From assembly GCA_023458315.1 (NCBI GenBank), contig JAEXAH010000068.1:1-31558 (forward strand): 31,558 bases of DNA, read 5' to 3'. How positions within the stretch are numbered: the first letter of the stretch is position 1; the number at the start of each line of letters is the position of its first letter. A program made the translations under genes and the position numbers. Source of the DNA: Pseudomonadota bacterium. Lineage in GTDB: Bacteria > Pseudomonadota > Alphaproteobacteria > Rhodospirillales > Magnetospirillaceae. This document shows, in pieces, positions 17,626-25,766 of the stretch. Below the pieces are notes generated by a model. It was not told where the DNA came from. It made no database searches and saw nothing but the letters and a program-made list of their open reading frames with translations.

Positions 17626-18924
17626 GTGCAGAGAGACAACCGCGAAACGGGCGAAACCCAGGGCCATGCCGACGCCCTGGTCATGCGCGCCCGCGCCCGC
17701 CGCTTCGTCGGCTTCGTGCGCTACGTCGCCGGGCGCTATCGCCGCGACGGCGCATCGCGCATGGCCGCCGCCCTCAGCTACACCTCGCTGCTGTCGCTGG
17801 TGCCGCTGCTGGCCATCGCCCTGGCCATGCTGGCGGCATTCCCCGCCTTCGACGGCGTGCGTTCGAACCTGATCGGCTTCGCCGTCAGCAACATGGTGCC
17901 CGCCATCGGCAACGTGGTGGAAACCCAGATCAACCGCTTCATCGCCAATGCGGGCAAGCTGACCGCCGCCGGCATCGTCGGCCTGGTGTTCACCGCCATC
18001 ATGCTGCTGGTGACGATCGAGGGATCGTTCAACACCGTGTTCCGCGTCGCCCGCGACCGGCCGCTGATCGCCAAGCTGCTGGTCTATTGGACCGGGCTGA
18101 CCCTGGGGCCGCTGCTGCTGGGCGCCGCCTTCTCGCTTCAGGGCTATGTGGCGGCGGCCAACACCTGGAAGCTGACCCGCGCCGTCAGCCCGTTCCTGTC
18201 GCTGCCGGTGCCGTTCCTGCTGACGGTGGTGGCCTTCGCCGGGCTGTTCGCCGCCATCCCCAACCGCCGGGTGCGGGCGCGCGACGCCCTGGCCGGGGCG
18301 GCGGTGGCGGCGGTGCTGTTCGCCGGGCTGCGCTGGGGCTTCGCCCTCTACGTCACCTCGTCCAAGGCGTACACCAGCCTGTACGGCGCGGTGGCGGCGG
18401 TGCCGATCTTCCTGTTGTGGATGTTCCTGTCGTGGGTGGTGGTGCTGGTGGGCGCCGAGGTGACGGCCGCCCTGCCGGAATGGCGGGCGGGCCACCACGA
18501 GGCCGAGGGCCGCGCCCGCGGCGCCCGCCGCCTGACCCTGGCGCTGGAGGTGCTGGCCCGGCTGCAACGGGCCATGACCACCGTCGGCGGCGGCAAGAAA
18601 AGCGGCGTCGCCCGCCGCGACCTGCTGGCCGCCACCGCCGCCGCCGAACGCGACCTGATCCCGGTGTTGCGGGCGCTGTGCGATGCCGGTTTCGCCGCCG
18701 CCCTGCCCGGCGACCGCACCTTGCTGGCCCGCGACCTGGACAGCGTCACGCTGGGCGATCTGGTCGCCGCCCTGGATCTGGAACTGGGCCTGGACAACGC
18801 GGTCGCCGCCGCCTCGTCCTGGCGCGGCCGGGCCGAGGCGCTGGTGGATGCCGCCCGCGACGCCCAGCGCGTCGCGCTGGATGTTCCGTTGAAGTCCCTC
18901 CTCATATTAGATAATACTGAATAA
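17626..18924 (+). CDS. YihY/BrkB family inner membrane protein
   Basis: 432 residues. The membrane domain (~40-290) has about six helices and typical motifs: RMAAALSYTSLLSLVPLLAI, TIEGSFNTVFRV, and YGAVAAVPIFLLWMFLSW. The family was once called RNase BN, wrongly; its function is unsettled. About 140 residues follow the last helix and form a soluble Ala-rich domain, possibly winged-helix-like as in longer YihY proteins. The start is GTG 17626, with a GGGGGG tract 5 nt upstream; ATG 17683 is an alternative without a binding site. The stop TAA shares a base with the ATG of the next gene, so this protein is coupled to the ABC exporter. Confidence 0.85.
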   Translation: MQRDNRETGETQGHADALVMRARARRFVGFVRYVAGRYRRDGASRMAAALSYTSLLSLVPLLAIALAMLAAFPAFDGVRSNLIGFAVSNMVPAIGNVVETQINRFIANAGKLTAAGIVGLVFTAIMLLVTIEGSFNTVFRVARDRPLIAKLLVYWTGLTLGPLLLGAAFSLQGYVAAANTWKLTRAVSPFLSLPVPFLLTVVAFAGLFAAIPNRRVRARDALAGAAVAAVLFAGLRWGFALYVTSSKAYTSLYGAVAAVPIFLLWMFLSWVVVLVGAEVTAALPEWRAGHHEAEGRARGARRLTLALEVLARLQRAMTTVGGGKKSGVARRDLLAATAAAERDLIPVLRALCDAGFAAALPGDRTLLARDLDSVTLGDLVAALDLELGLDNAVAAASSWRGRAEALVDAARDAQRVALDVPLKSLLILDNTE

Positions 18925-19940
18925 TGACCCGCAGCCGCCTCTTCCGCCGTCTCGCCCTTGTCGTCGTTCTGCTTGCCGCCCTGGCGGGCGGCGGCATCCT
19001 GTGGCTGCGCGCCGCCGCGCCCCAGGTGGACCTGACCGCCGCCAGCCGCGGCCCGGCGGTCGAGGCCGTCTATGCCACCGGCGTGGTCGAGCCGGAAAAC
19101 TGGGCCAAGGTCGCCCCGGTGCAATCGGGCCGCATCGCCGAAATCCTGGCGGCCGAGGGCGAAAGCGTGCGCAAGGGCCAGATCCTGGCCCGGCTGGACG
19201 ACCGCGAGGCCGGGGCGCGGGTGGCCGAGTTGGAGGCCAAGGCCGCCTATTGGCGCGAGCAGATGACCCGCAGCCAGGCGTTGGTGCAAAGCGGCGTGCG
19301 GTCGCGCGACGCCTATGAAAAGGACAAGAGCGAACTGAACCAGGTCACGGCGGCCATCGCCGCCAGCCGCCAGCGCCGCGCCGACATGGTGGTGGTGGCG
19401 CCGGTGGACGGGGTGGTGCTGCGCCGCGACTTCGAAATCGGCGAAGTTGTCGGCGTCAACGACGCCCTGTTCTGGGTCGGCGCGCCGCGTCCGTTGCGCC
19501 TGACCGTGGACGTGGACGAAGAGGACATCCCCCGCGTCGTCCCCGGCCAGAAGGTGCTGATCAAGTCCGACAGCTTCCCCGGCCGGGTGCTGGAAGCCGT
19601 TGTCGGCCGCGTCACCCCCAAGGGCGACCCCATCAACAAGACCTTTCGCGTGCGCGTCGCCCTGCCCGACGATTCGCCGCTGATGGTGGGCATGACCTGC
19701 GAGGTCAACATCGTCACCGCCGAGAAACCCGACGCCCTGCTGCTGCCCGCCGCCGCCCTGGTGGACGGCAAGGTCTTCACCATCGACGACGGCCGCGCCG
19801 CCGCCCGGCCGGTGACGGTGGGCATTCGCGGCCGCGCCCGGGTCGAGATCACCGCCGGACTGGCCGAGGGCGACAAGGTGGTCGCCGCCCCCGCCGCCGG
19901 ACTGAAGCCCGGCGACCGCCTGCGCGCCAAGGCGCCCTGA
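18924..19940 (+). CDS. HlyD/DevB-type periplasmic adaptor
   Basis: 338 residues of the membrane-fusion family, linking an inner-membrane pump to an outer-membrane channel. One N-terminal membrane helix (~9-29), then half a lipoyl domain (APVQSGRIAEILAAEGESV, residues ~64-82), a short alpha-hairpin (~95-150), the second lipoyl half (VVVAPVDGVVLRRDF), and beta-barrel plus membrane-proximal strands. The hairpin is short compared with HlyD or MacA. The ATG overlaps the previous stop by 1 bp. It is followed 3 bp later by the permease and then the ATPase, the order of DevBCA systems. Confidence 0.88.
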   Translation: MTRSRLFRRLALVVVLLAALAGGGILWLRAAAPQVDLTAASRGPAVEAVYATGVVEPENWAKVAPVQSGRIAEILAAEGESVRKGQILARLDDREAGARVAELEAKAAYWREQMTRSQALVQSGVRSRDAYEKDKSELNQVTAAIAASRQRRADMVVVAPVDGVVLRRDFEIGEVVGVNDALFWVGAPRPLRLTVDVDEEDIPRVVPGQKVLIKSDSFPGRVLEAVVGRVTPKGDPINKTFRVRVALPDDSPLMVGMTCEVNIVTAEKPDALLLPAAALVDGKVFTIDDGRAAARPVTVGIRGRARVEITAGLAEGDKVVAAPAAGLKPGDRLRAKAP

Positions 19941-19943
19941 GCC

Positions 19944-21197
19944 ATGATCCTGCCGCTGGGCCTGGACATCGCCCTGCAACACCTGCTGCACCGCCGCCGC
20001 CAGACCCTGGTGTCGCTGTTGGGGGTGGCGCTGGGCGTGGCGTTCTTCATCGCCATCTCGGCCATGATGCAGGGCTTTCAGCGCGATTTCGTCGCCCGCA
20101 TCATCGACATCCAGCCCCATGTCATCGTCAAGGACGATTTCCGCGAACCGCCGCCGCAGCCGGTGGACCGGCTGTACGCCGACGGCGCCGTCGACCTGCG
20201 CGGCCTCAAGCCGCGGGACGAGAACCGCGGCATCCGCGGCGCCCGCAGCATGCTGGCGGTGCTGGAGGACGAGCCGGGCATCCACGTCGCCCCCACCCTG
20301 TCGGGCAACATCCTGCTGCGCTTCGGCGGCAAGGACGTGTCGGCCAACGTCACCGGCATCGTCCCGGAACAGCAGCGCAAGGTGACGCACCTGGAACGCG
20401 ATCTGGTGCAGGGCAGCGGCCTGGACGCGCTGTACACCACCGCCAACGGCATCATCATCGGCGACGGCGTCGCCAAGCGCGGCGGCATCCGCATGGACGA
20501 CCTGATCAGCGTGGTGTCGCCGACCGGGGTGGTGCTGAAAATGAAGGTGGTGGGCATTTTCAGCAGCGGCGTCACCCTGGTGGACAATTTCGAGACATAC
20601 GTGCTGCTGAAGAAGGCGCAGGTGTTGCAGAACCGCGCCAACGTCATCAACCGCGTCAACATCCGCCTGGACGACGTCGAGCAGGCGGCGCCGCTGGCGG
20701 CACGGGTCGAGCGGCTGTTCGGGTATCGCGCCGAGCCGTGGCAGGAACAGTCGCGCAACGTGCTGGGCATCTTCGTCATTCAGAACGTCATCATGTATTC
20801 CACGGTCAGCGCCATCCTGATCGTCGCCTGCTTCGGCATCTTCAACGTCATCTCGACCGTGGTGTTCGAAAAGACCCGCGACATCGGCATCCTGAAATCC
20901 ATGGGCTTCCGCGACGTGGACATCCGCCGCATCTTCCTGGCCGAAGGGCTGATGGTCGGCATCCTGGGCACGGTGATCGGCTGGGGCCTGGGCTACGGCA
21001 TCGTCGAGTTCATGGCCACCCTGCGCTTTTCCATGGAAGGCTTCGTCAAGGCCCAGGGCTTCATCCTGTACCGCGCCCCCAGCCAGTACGCCATCAGCGG
21101 CGCCATGGCCATCGCCTCGGCCACGCTGGCGGCCTGGGTTCCCGCCCGCCGCGCCAGCCGCCTGAACCCGGTGGACATCGTGCGGGGGGCCGGATGA
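19944..21197 (+). CDS. FtsX/MacB-family ABC transporter permease (DevC-like)
   Basis: 417 residues. One membrane helix near residues 20-45 (LVSLLGVALGVAFFIAISAM), a periplasmic domain (~50-275), then three C-terminal helices, including VSAILIVACFGIFNVISTVVF followed by EKTRDIGILKSMGFRDVDI, the hallmark FtsX-superfamily segment. These permeases do not pump lipids through a channel; they transmit ATPase motion to the periplasm (MacB-type mechanotransmission). Substrate unknown. ATG at 19944, 3 bp after the adaptor stop; its own stop overlaps the ATPase start by 4 bp. Confidence 0.9.
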   Translation: MILPLGLDIALQHLLHRRRQTLVSLLGVALGVAFFIAISAMMQGFQRDFVARIIDIQPHVIVKDDFREPPPQPVDRLYADGAVDLRGLKPRDENRGIRGARSMLAVLEDEPGIHVAPTLSGNILLRFGGKDVSANVTGIVPEQQRKVTHLERDLVQGSGLDALYTTANGIIIGDGVAKRGGIRMDDLISVVSPTGVVLKMKVVGIFSSGVTLVDNFETYVLLKKAQVLQNRANVINRVNIRLDDVEQAAPLAARVERLFGYRAEPWQEQSRNVLGIFVIQNVIMYSTVSAILIVACFGIFNVISTVVFEKTRDIGILKSMGFRDVDIRRIFLAEGLMVGILGTVIGWGLGYGIVEFMATLRFSMEGFVKAQGFILYRAPSQYAISGAMAIASATLAAWVPARRASRLNPVDIVRGAG

Positions 21198-21883
21198 TGG
21201 CCGCCGCCGCCCCTCCTCCCGCGCTCGAAGCCCGCGCCGTCACCCGCGACCTGCCGGGGCCGGTGCCCGTCACCCTGGTGCGCGACATCCATTTCAGCGT
21301 GGCGCCGGGCGAATTCGTCGCCGTCACCGGGCCGTCGGGCTCGGGCAAGTCGTCGCTGCTGTACCTGCTGGGCCTGCTGGACCGCCCCACCAGCGGCACC
21401 GTGCTGATCCAGGGCCAGGACAGCGCGCCGCTGGACACCGACCAGTTGGCGGCGCTGCGGCTGGCGCGGCTGGGCTTCGTCTTTCAGTTCCACTTCCTGC
21501 TGCCGGAATTCACCGCCCAGGCCAACGTGGAAATCCCCATGCGCCGCCTGGGCCGCCTGGAAGATCCCGCCATCCGCGACCGCGCCGCCCATCTGCTGGA
21601 CGTGCTGGAACTGGGCGGCCACCGCAAGAAACGCCCCGACCAGCTTTCGGGCGGCCAGCGCCAACGCGTGGCCATCGCCCGCGCCCTGGCCAACGACCCG
21701 CCCATCCTGCTGGCCGACGAACCCACCGGCAACCTGGACACCCACACCGCCCAGGTGGTGTTCGAACTGTTCCGCGACCTCGCCCACCGTCAGGGCCGGT
21801 CGGTGGTGGTGGTCACGCACGACACCCACCTGGCCGATCTGGCCGACCGCCGGGTGCATCTGGTGGACGGGGTGATCGTTTAG
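21194..21883 (+). CDS. ABC transporter ATP-binding protein (MacB/LolD/DevA type)
   Basis: 229 residues, the cytoplasmic motor of the exporter. Walker A GPSGSGKSS, Q-loop with FVFQFHFLLPEFTAQANV, signature LSGGQRQRVAIARAL, Walker B ILLADEPTGNLD, and H-loop VVVTHD are all intact. The double ATG start overlaps the permease stop (ATGA at 21194-21197). The frame is open further upstream inside the permease, but that is out-of-phase noise. The three exporter genes plus the YihY-family gene form one tight operon. The LolD-like sequence alone does not show that lipoprotein is the substrate. Confidence 0.92.
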   Translation: MMAAAAPPPALEARAVTRDLPGPVPVTLVRDIHFSVAPGEFVAVTGPSGSGKSSLLYLLGLLDRPTSGTVLIQGQDSAPLDTDQLAALRLARLGFVFQFHFLLPEFTAQANVEIPMRRLGRLEDPAIRDRAAHLLDVLELGGHRKKRPDQLSGGQRQRVAIARALANDPPILLADEPTGNLDTHTAQVVFELFRDLAHRQGRSVVVVTHDTHLADLADRRVHLVDGVIV

Positions 21884-21887
21884 ACCT

Positions 21888-22877
21888 TTACCCCGCCTGT
21901 TTCTGGCGACGTTCGCGTTTGTTGTGGTACATGCGCTGATCGGCCAGTTCGATCAGGTCCTCGATGCCGTGGCCTTCGTCGGGGAAGCGGGCGGCGCCGA
22001 CGCTGGCGCGCAACTGGTACTGGCGCCCCTCGAACTCGAAAGGCGGTTCGATGGCGGCGGTTAGGCGCTGGATGGCCTGGGACACGCCTTCGGGCAGGTC
22101 CATGGGCACCAGGATCACCGCGAATTCATCGCCACCCAGCCGCGCCACCGTATCCGACAGCCGCGCGGCGGCGCGCAGCCGGTTGCCGAATTCGGCGATG
22201 ATGGCGTCGCCCGCCCGGTGGCCGTGGGTGTCGTTGACCTGCTTCAGCCCGTCCATGTCCAGCATCAGCACCGCCGCCGCCCGGCGCTCGCGCTGGTTCA
22301 GCACGCCGCGCAGCCGATCCATGAACGCCGAACGGTTGGCCAGACCGGTCAGGCCATCCTGGGTGGCGCGGCGGTACAGATCCTCGGCGTCGAATTTGGT
22401 AGCGTGATGGATGGCCGCCGCCAGCATGTCCGACAGCAGACCCAGCACCCGGACCTCGCCTTCGGTGAACTTGGCCACCTGGGCCGACATGGCCTTCAGC
22501 ACCCCGACGCTCTGGCCGTCATATTTCAGCGGCATGACGATCATGGAACGCAGTCCCACCGCGCGGCAGGCGGCGCGGTCCACCCGGGGATCGGTTTCGG
22601 AATCGTCGCAGCGCAAAATCTCGCCGGTCCGCACGCACAGACCGGACAGCGAGGTCGCCGCCTTGAGCCGCAACCCGATCTGTCCCGCCGCCATGCCCGA
22701 CGCGGCGCGATAGACCATGTCGTCGCCCTCGGCCAATTCGATGGCGGCGCCATCCGCCGTCACCAGCGGCAAGGTTCGTTCCGTCACCAGCGCCATGATG
22801 GCCCCCAGATCCAGGCCCAGCTTGGCCACTTCGGACTGAAGACTGATGACGGCAAGCAATTGGTCAGGCGTCGGCAT
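21888..22877 (-). CDS. GAF-GGDEF diguanylate cyclase
   Basis: 329 residues, cytoplasmic. An N-terminal GAF domain (~20-160; DGAAIELAEGDDMVYRAASG, then MIVMPLKYDGQSVGVLKAM) senses a small ligand or light. The GGDEF domain (~170-325) makes c-di-GMP from two GTP. The active loop GGDEF at 248-252 is intact, and R239-x-x-D242 lies exactly five residues before it, so the inhibitory I-site is present and product inhibition is likely. ATG 22877 follows GGGGGAG; the frame runs 37 codons further but without family similarity. Convergent with the ABC ATPase by 4 bp. Confidence 0.92.
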   Translation of the reverse strand: MPTPDQLLAVISLQSEVAKLGLDLGAIMALVTERTLPLVTADGAAIELAEGDDMVYRAASGMAAGQIGLRLKAATSLSGLCVRTGEILRCDDSETDPRVDRAACRAVGLRSMIVMPLKYDGQSVGVLKAMSAQVAKFTEGEVRVLGLLSDMLAAAIHHATKFDAEDLYRRATQDGLTGLANRSAFMDRLRGVLNQRERRAAAVLMLDMDGLKQVNDTHGHRAGDAIIAEFGNRLRAAARLSDTVARLGGDEFAVILVPMDLPEGVSQAIQRLTAAIEPPFEFEGRQYQLRASVGAARFPDEGHGIEDLIELADQRMYHNKRERRQKQAG

Positions 22878-22955
22878 GGGCTCCCCCGGTCGATGCGACG
22901 AATAGGCAAGACCGCATAGTTCATGAGGAATGGCCCGATGGTCAATGCGGGCTTC

Positions 22956-22974
22956 CCGAAGGTTTACCCTTCGG
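22956..22974. repeat. Small hairpin near the GGDEF gene's upstream end
   Basis: CCGAAGG (22956-22962) pairs with CCTTCGG (22968-22974) around a tttac loop, next to the AT-rich part of the candidate origin. Confidence 0.45.
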
Positions 22975-23157
22975 CGTGCGGCATCCACATTTTTTCCACA
23001 TTTTATGCAACTATATTTCGCACGCCACGAATGACAGGACCGGCAAGGTTCCGTCGCGCCGTGTCACCGGCTTTCCTGGCATCACGAAATACGCATGAAT
23101 ATTTTACAGGCAGCGATTAACAGGACGTTCGTATTAGCGCCTGCGAGAAACATTTAC

Positions 23158-23270
23158 TTATCCACAGGTGGTTTCGACTTTATCCACAGAACCCCGCCCA
23201 AACCGCCCACCATCCCCCCTGAGCCGCCATCGCGTCGCCGCACGCCGCCACGGCGTTTTCCTGTGGATAA
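23158..23270. promoter_or_regulatory. Three perfect DnaA boxes
   Basis: TTATCCACA at 23158-23166 and 23180-23188 on the plus strand (22-bp centre-to-centre, about two helical turns) and at 23262-23270 on the minus strand. An exact 9-mer of this AT content should be rare in high-GC DNA, so three in 113 bp is unlikely by chance. Confidence 0.8.
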
Positions 23271-23309
23271 GCCCCATGTGGAAAAGTCACGCGCCGCCAC
23301 CCCCGCAAA

Positions 23310-23328
23310 GCCGCCGGAAAGCGGCGGC
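23310..23328. repeat. GC hairpin inside the candidate origin
   Basis: GCCGCC (23310-23315) pairs with GGCGGC (23323-23328) around a 7-nt loop, followed by GTTTCAT. It lies 40 bp past the third DnaA box and could be a terminator or a structural boundary of the origin. Confidence 0.4.
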
Positions 23329-23492
23329 GTTTCATGCGAAAAATCACTGCGAAATTACGAAGCCCAGGCGACGCGCCACCTGAATGACGCCATACCCTGT
23401 CACAAAATACTGCACAAACACCGTGCGAAACATGTGGACAGGACGGGGAAAGACGGGGAAAACTCCGCCCCTGGACTTCGGGAGGGCGTCAG

Positions 23493-24038
23493 GTGATCGT
23501 CGGCTATTACCGCCGCATCGAATCAGAGGAAATGGGGGCGCCCGCCGCCATCCTGCGGGCCGAACGCTGCCTGCGCATCGAGGTGGACGAGGCCGGGCGC
23601 GACGACGCCCGCACCCGTCTGCTGGGCGACGTGGCGGGCGGCGACGTGCTGGTGTCGCCGTCCATCGCCCATCTGGCGGTGTCGGTGGGCGACCTGTTGC
23701 GGGTGGCGTGGCGGGTGCACCGGGTGGGGGCGACGCTGAAACTGGCGGCCGAGCAGATCGACACATCCATTCCGGCGGCGCGCAACGCCCTGGTGGCGCT
23801 GGCGGAATATGACCGTCGCCTGCTGGCGGCGCGGCGCCGCACCGGGCGCGAGGACGCGGAAACGCGCGGCGTCCGGGCCGGACGCCCGCGCAAGCTGGAC
23901 GACGTGCTGGTGCGGACCATCCGCGACGATCTGAACGCCGGACGGACCTATGCCTCCATCGCCCGCACCCTGGGGGTGCACCCCACCACCATCATGCGGC
24001 TGATGCAGCGGGCCGAAGCCCAGGCGACGGAGGAGTGA
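23493..24038 (+). CDS. Catalytically degenerate serine-recombinase-like DNA-binding protein
   Basis: 181 residues that follow the resolvase/invertase layout. The N-terminus MIVGYYRRIES lines up with the usual GYARVS, but the nucleophile serine position is I9. The usual DRLGRS box is AHLAVS (59-64), losing both catalytic arginines. The dimer-helix region is well kept (EQIDTSIPAARNALVALAE, then YDRRLLAARR), and the C-terminus is an intact HTH_7 domain (GRPRKLDDVLVRTIRDD to TIMRLMQRAE, ~130-175). I infer a DNA-binding protein without strand-cutting activity. GTG start with GGAGG at a spacing of 7. The gene begins directly after the DnaA-box region, so origin binding or autoregulation is plausible but unproven. 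Confidence 0.75.
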   Translation: MIVGYYRRIESEEMGAPAAILRAERCLRIEVDEAGRDDARTRLLGDVAGGDVLVSPSIAHLAVSVGDLLRVAWRVHRVGATLKLAAEQIDTSIPAARNALVALAEYDRRLLAARRRTGREDAETRGVRAGRPRKLDDVLVRTIRDDLNAGRTYASIARTLGVHPTTIMRLMQRAEAQATEE

Positions 24039-24059
24039 TATCCCCTCCGCTTGCCCCCA

Positions 24060-25316
24060 TCAATGCACCGGGTACATGGCCTGGATGACGGTCACGTAGA
24101 TGGCCGCCAGGATGGCGGTGGTGATGACGCCCGAGATGTTGACGCCCAAAGCGTGCGGCATGACGATGGCCGCCGGGTTGGCCTTGGACACTTCCTTTTG
24201 CGCCACCTTGGCGGTGGTGGGCACGCAGGACACGGCGGCGATGCCGATCACCGGGTTGAATTTGCGCCCGGTCATGAAATACAGCACATAGCCGCCCAGA
24301 ATGCCGCCGATGCCCGAGATCAGCAACGCCAGCATGCCCAGCAGCAGCAGGATCAGAACCTGCGGGTCCAGCAGCAGCCGCGCCTCGCACAGCACGCCCA
24401 GCAGCAGGCCCAGGAAGAAGGTGCCCGCGTACAGGAACACCCCGGACAGCAGATCGATGAACGGCACGATGCCGCTTTCGCGGATCACCACGCCCAGGAA
24501 CAGGCACAGGATCAGCGGCGCCGCCACCGGGAACAGCAGCGACAGCAGGATGCACATCAACACCGCGAAGGCCATCTTCTGCGACGACGAGATGGGCTTG
24601 GAATTCTTCGGCGGCGGCATGGGCAGGGCGCGCAGCCGGGCGGGCACCATCAGGCGGATCAGATAGGGATACCCGCCATAGGTCAGGCCCAGATACAGAT
24701 AGGCCACCACGGTGATGGGCACGAACAATTCCCGCGCCAGCGACAGCGAGGTGAACAGCACCATGGGACCGTCGGCGCCGCCGATGATGGCGACCGAGGC
24801 CGCCTGCCCCGGCGTCAGCCCCATGGCGATGGCGATGGGATAAATGACGATGGTGCCCAATTCGCCGAACAGCGCCAGGAACATGCTTTGGAACGGCCGT
24901 GCCATGACATAGCCCACGTCCAGCAGCACGCCGATGCCCAGGAACACCATGCAGGCGATCAGGCCGTTGCTGAAGGTGAAGGTGTAGATGGGCTGCAACC
25001 AGTTGATCTGAAGGATGTTCATCAACTGCGTGACCTGGGCGGCGTTGTCGGCGGCGGCCAGGGCGTCCACGAAGATCTGGTTGGGACCGGCGCGCAGCCA
25101 GCCGCCCTCGGGCACGAACAGCACGGCGGCGTTGATGGTCGCCATGCCCAGGCCCATGGGGATCATCAGCAGGGCTTCCAGCACGCCCTTCTTGCCCAGG
25201 TAGATCAGCAGCACGCCCAGCCCGATCAGCGCCAGCCGCATGATCAGGATGGACGGCTCGGCCGCCGCCAGCGTGGCGACACCCTGGAACAGGTCAAGGA
25301 CGTGCAGGCGCTCCAT
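24060..25316 (-). CDS. mmdB: Sodium ion-translocating decarboxylase, beta subunit
   Basis: 418 residues, about ten membrane helices. This subunit (OadB/MmdB/GcdB) decarboxylates carboxybiotin and pumps Na+ out of the cell. Key conserved parts are present: GGADGPM, with the aspartate needed for Na+/H+ movement; the early VLLIYLGKKGVLEALLMIP segment; and the C-terminal PHALGVNISGVI, with the Asn/Ser pair of the Na+ path. ATG start, 13 bp after the biotin protein stop. Last gene of mmdA-D-C-B. Its 3' end is convergent with the recombinase-like gene, 21 bp apart. Confidence 0.93.
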   Translation of the reverse strand: MERLHVLDLFQGVATLAAAEPSILIMRLALIGLGVLLIYLGKKGVLEALLMIPMGLGMATINAAVLFVPEGGWLRAGPNQIFVDALAAADNAAQVTQLMNILQINWLQPIYTFTFSNGLIACMVFLGIGVLLDVGYVMARPFQSMFLALFGELGTIVIYPIAIAMGLTPGQAASVAIIGGADGPMVLFTSLSLARELFVPITVVAYLYLGLTYGGYPYLIRLMVPARLRALPMPPPKNSKPISSSQKMAFAVLMCILLSLLFPVAAPLILCLFLGVVIRESGIVPFIDLLSGVFLYAGTFFLGLLLGVLCEARLLLDPQVLILLLLGMLALLISGIGGILGGYVLYFMTGRKFNPVIGIAAVSCVPTTAKVAQKEVSKANPAAIVMPHALGVNISGVITTAILAAIYVTVIQAMYPVH

Positions 25317-25329
25317 GGCTGCTCTCCGC

Positions 25330-25740
25330 TCAGGCGATGGTCAGCAGCACGGCGCCGGTTTCCACCGCGTCGCCCGGCTTGATGGCGATGGTGGCGACCG
25401 TGCCGGAATGGCGGGCGTGGATCGGGGTCTTCATCTTCATGGCCTCGACCACGGCGATGCGGTCGCCCTCGGCCACCTTTTGGCCGACCACCACGTCCAC
25501 CGCGTCGACCACGCCGCCCAGCGGGCAGATCTCGGCCCCCGGCGCCGCCGGGGCGGCGGCGGCCGGCGGCGGGGTATGCGGCAACGGCGCGGTCAGCGGC
25601 CCCGAGGCCGCCACCGACGACGAGGCGCCGGTCCCGGCGATGGCCGGATAGATGGGGGTGGCGTGGCCGTTCTCGACCAGTTCCTCGACCGTCACGTCGT
25701 AGACCTTGCCCTCGACGGTGATCCGAAGCTTCTTCTGCAT
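25330..25740 (-). CDS. mmdC: Biotin carrier (gamma) subunit of the decarboxylase
   Basis: 136 residues. An N-terminal ~30-residue strand segment (KLRITVEGKVYDVTVEEL) docks to the complex. A flexible Pro/Ala linker (~35-68) and a biotinyl domain (~70-136) follow. The biotinylated lysine is K102 in VVEAMKMKTP. It shuttles CO2 from the carboxyltransferase (alpha) to the membrane beta subunit. ATG 25740 has GAAGGA 6 nt upstream. The gene lies between the delta and beta subunit genes, as in Propionigenium mmdADCB. Confidence 0.93.
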   Translation of the reverse strand: MQKKLRITVEGKVYDVTVEELVENGHATPIYPAIAGTGASSSVAASGPLTAPLPHTPPPAAAAPAAPGAEICPLGGVVDAVDVVVGQKVAEGDRIAVVEAMKMKTPIHARHSGTVATIAIKPGDAVETGAVLLTIA

Positions 25741-25766
25741 GGCGCGTCCTTCGCGGAGTGGCGGCT

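Larger units (their letters stand above)
22878..23492. other. Candidate replication origin / DnaA-box cluster
   Basis: This 615-bp stretch is the only long gene-free interval. It contains three exact DnaA boxes (TTATCCACA) at 23158-23166, 23180-23188 and, inverted, 23262-23270. One-mismatch boxes TTTTCCACA lie at 22992-23000 and, inverted, 23277-23285, and weaker ones at 22981-22989 and 23433-23441. The run at 22983-23018 is clearly AT-rich against the surrounding DNA and could be the unwinding element. I saw no GANTC (CcrM) sites. Flanked by a GGDEF gene and a recombinase-like gene. It could be the chromosomal oriC, or a DnaA-titrating or DnaA-regulated site; sequence alone does not decide. 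Confidence 0.6.

Noticed and set aside
17599..20390. Two long minus-strand frames over the YihY/exporter operon
   Set aside because: Antisense shadows with repetitive His/Gln/Gly composition; the plus strand holds four intact genes with overlapping starts and stops.
22878..23492. Short open frames at 22923-23120 and 23095-23496 within the candidate origin
   Set aside because: No ribosome binding sites, no recognisable sequence, and they overlap the DnaA boxes; likely chance frames.
24051..25382. Plus-strand 443-codon frame over the decarboxylase beta subunit
   Set aside because: His/Gln-rich shadow of a clear membrane protein on the other strand.
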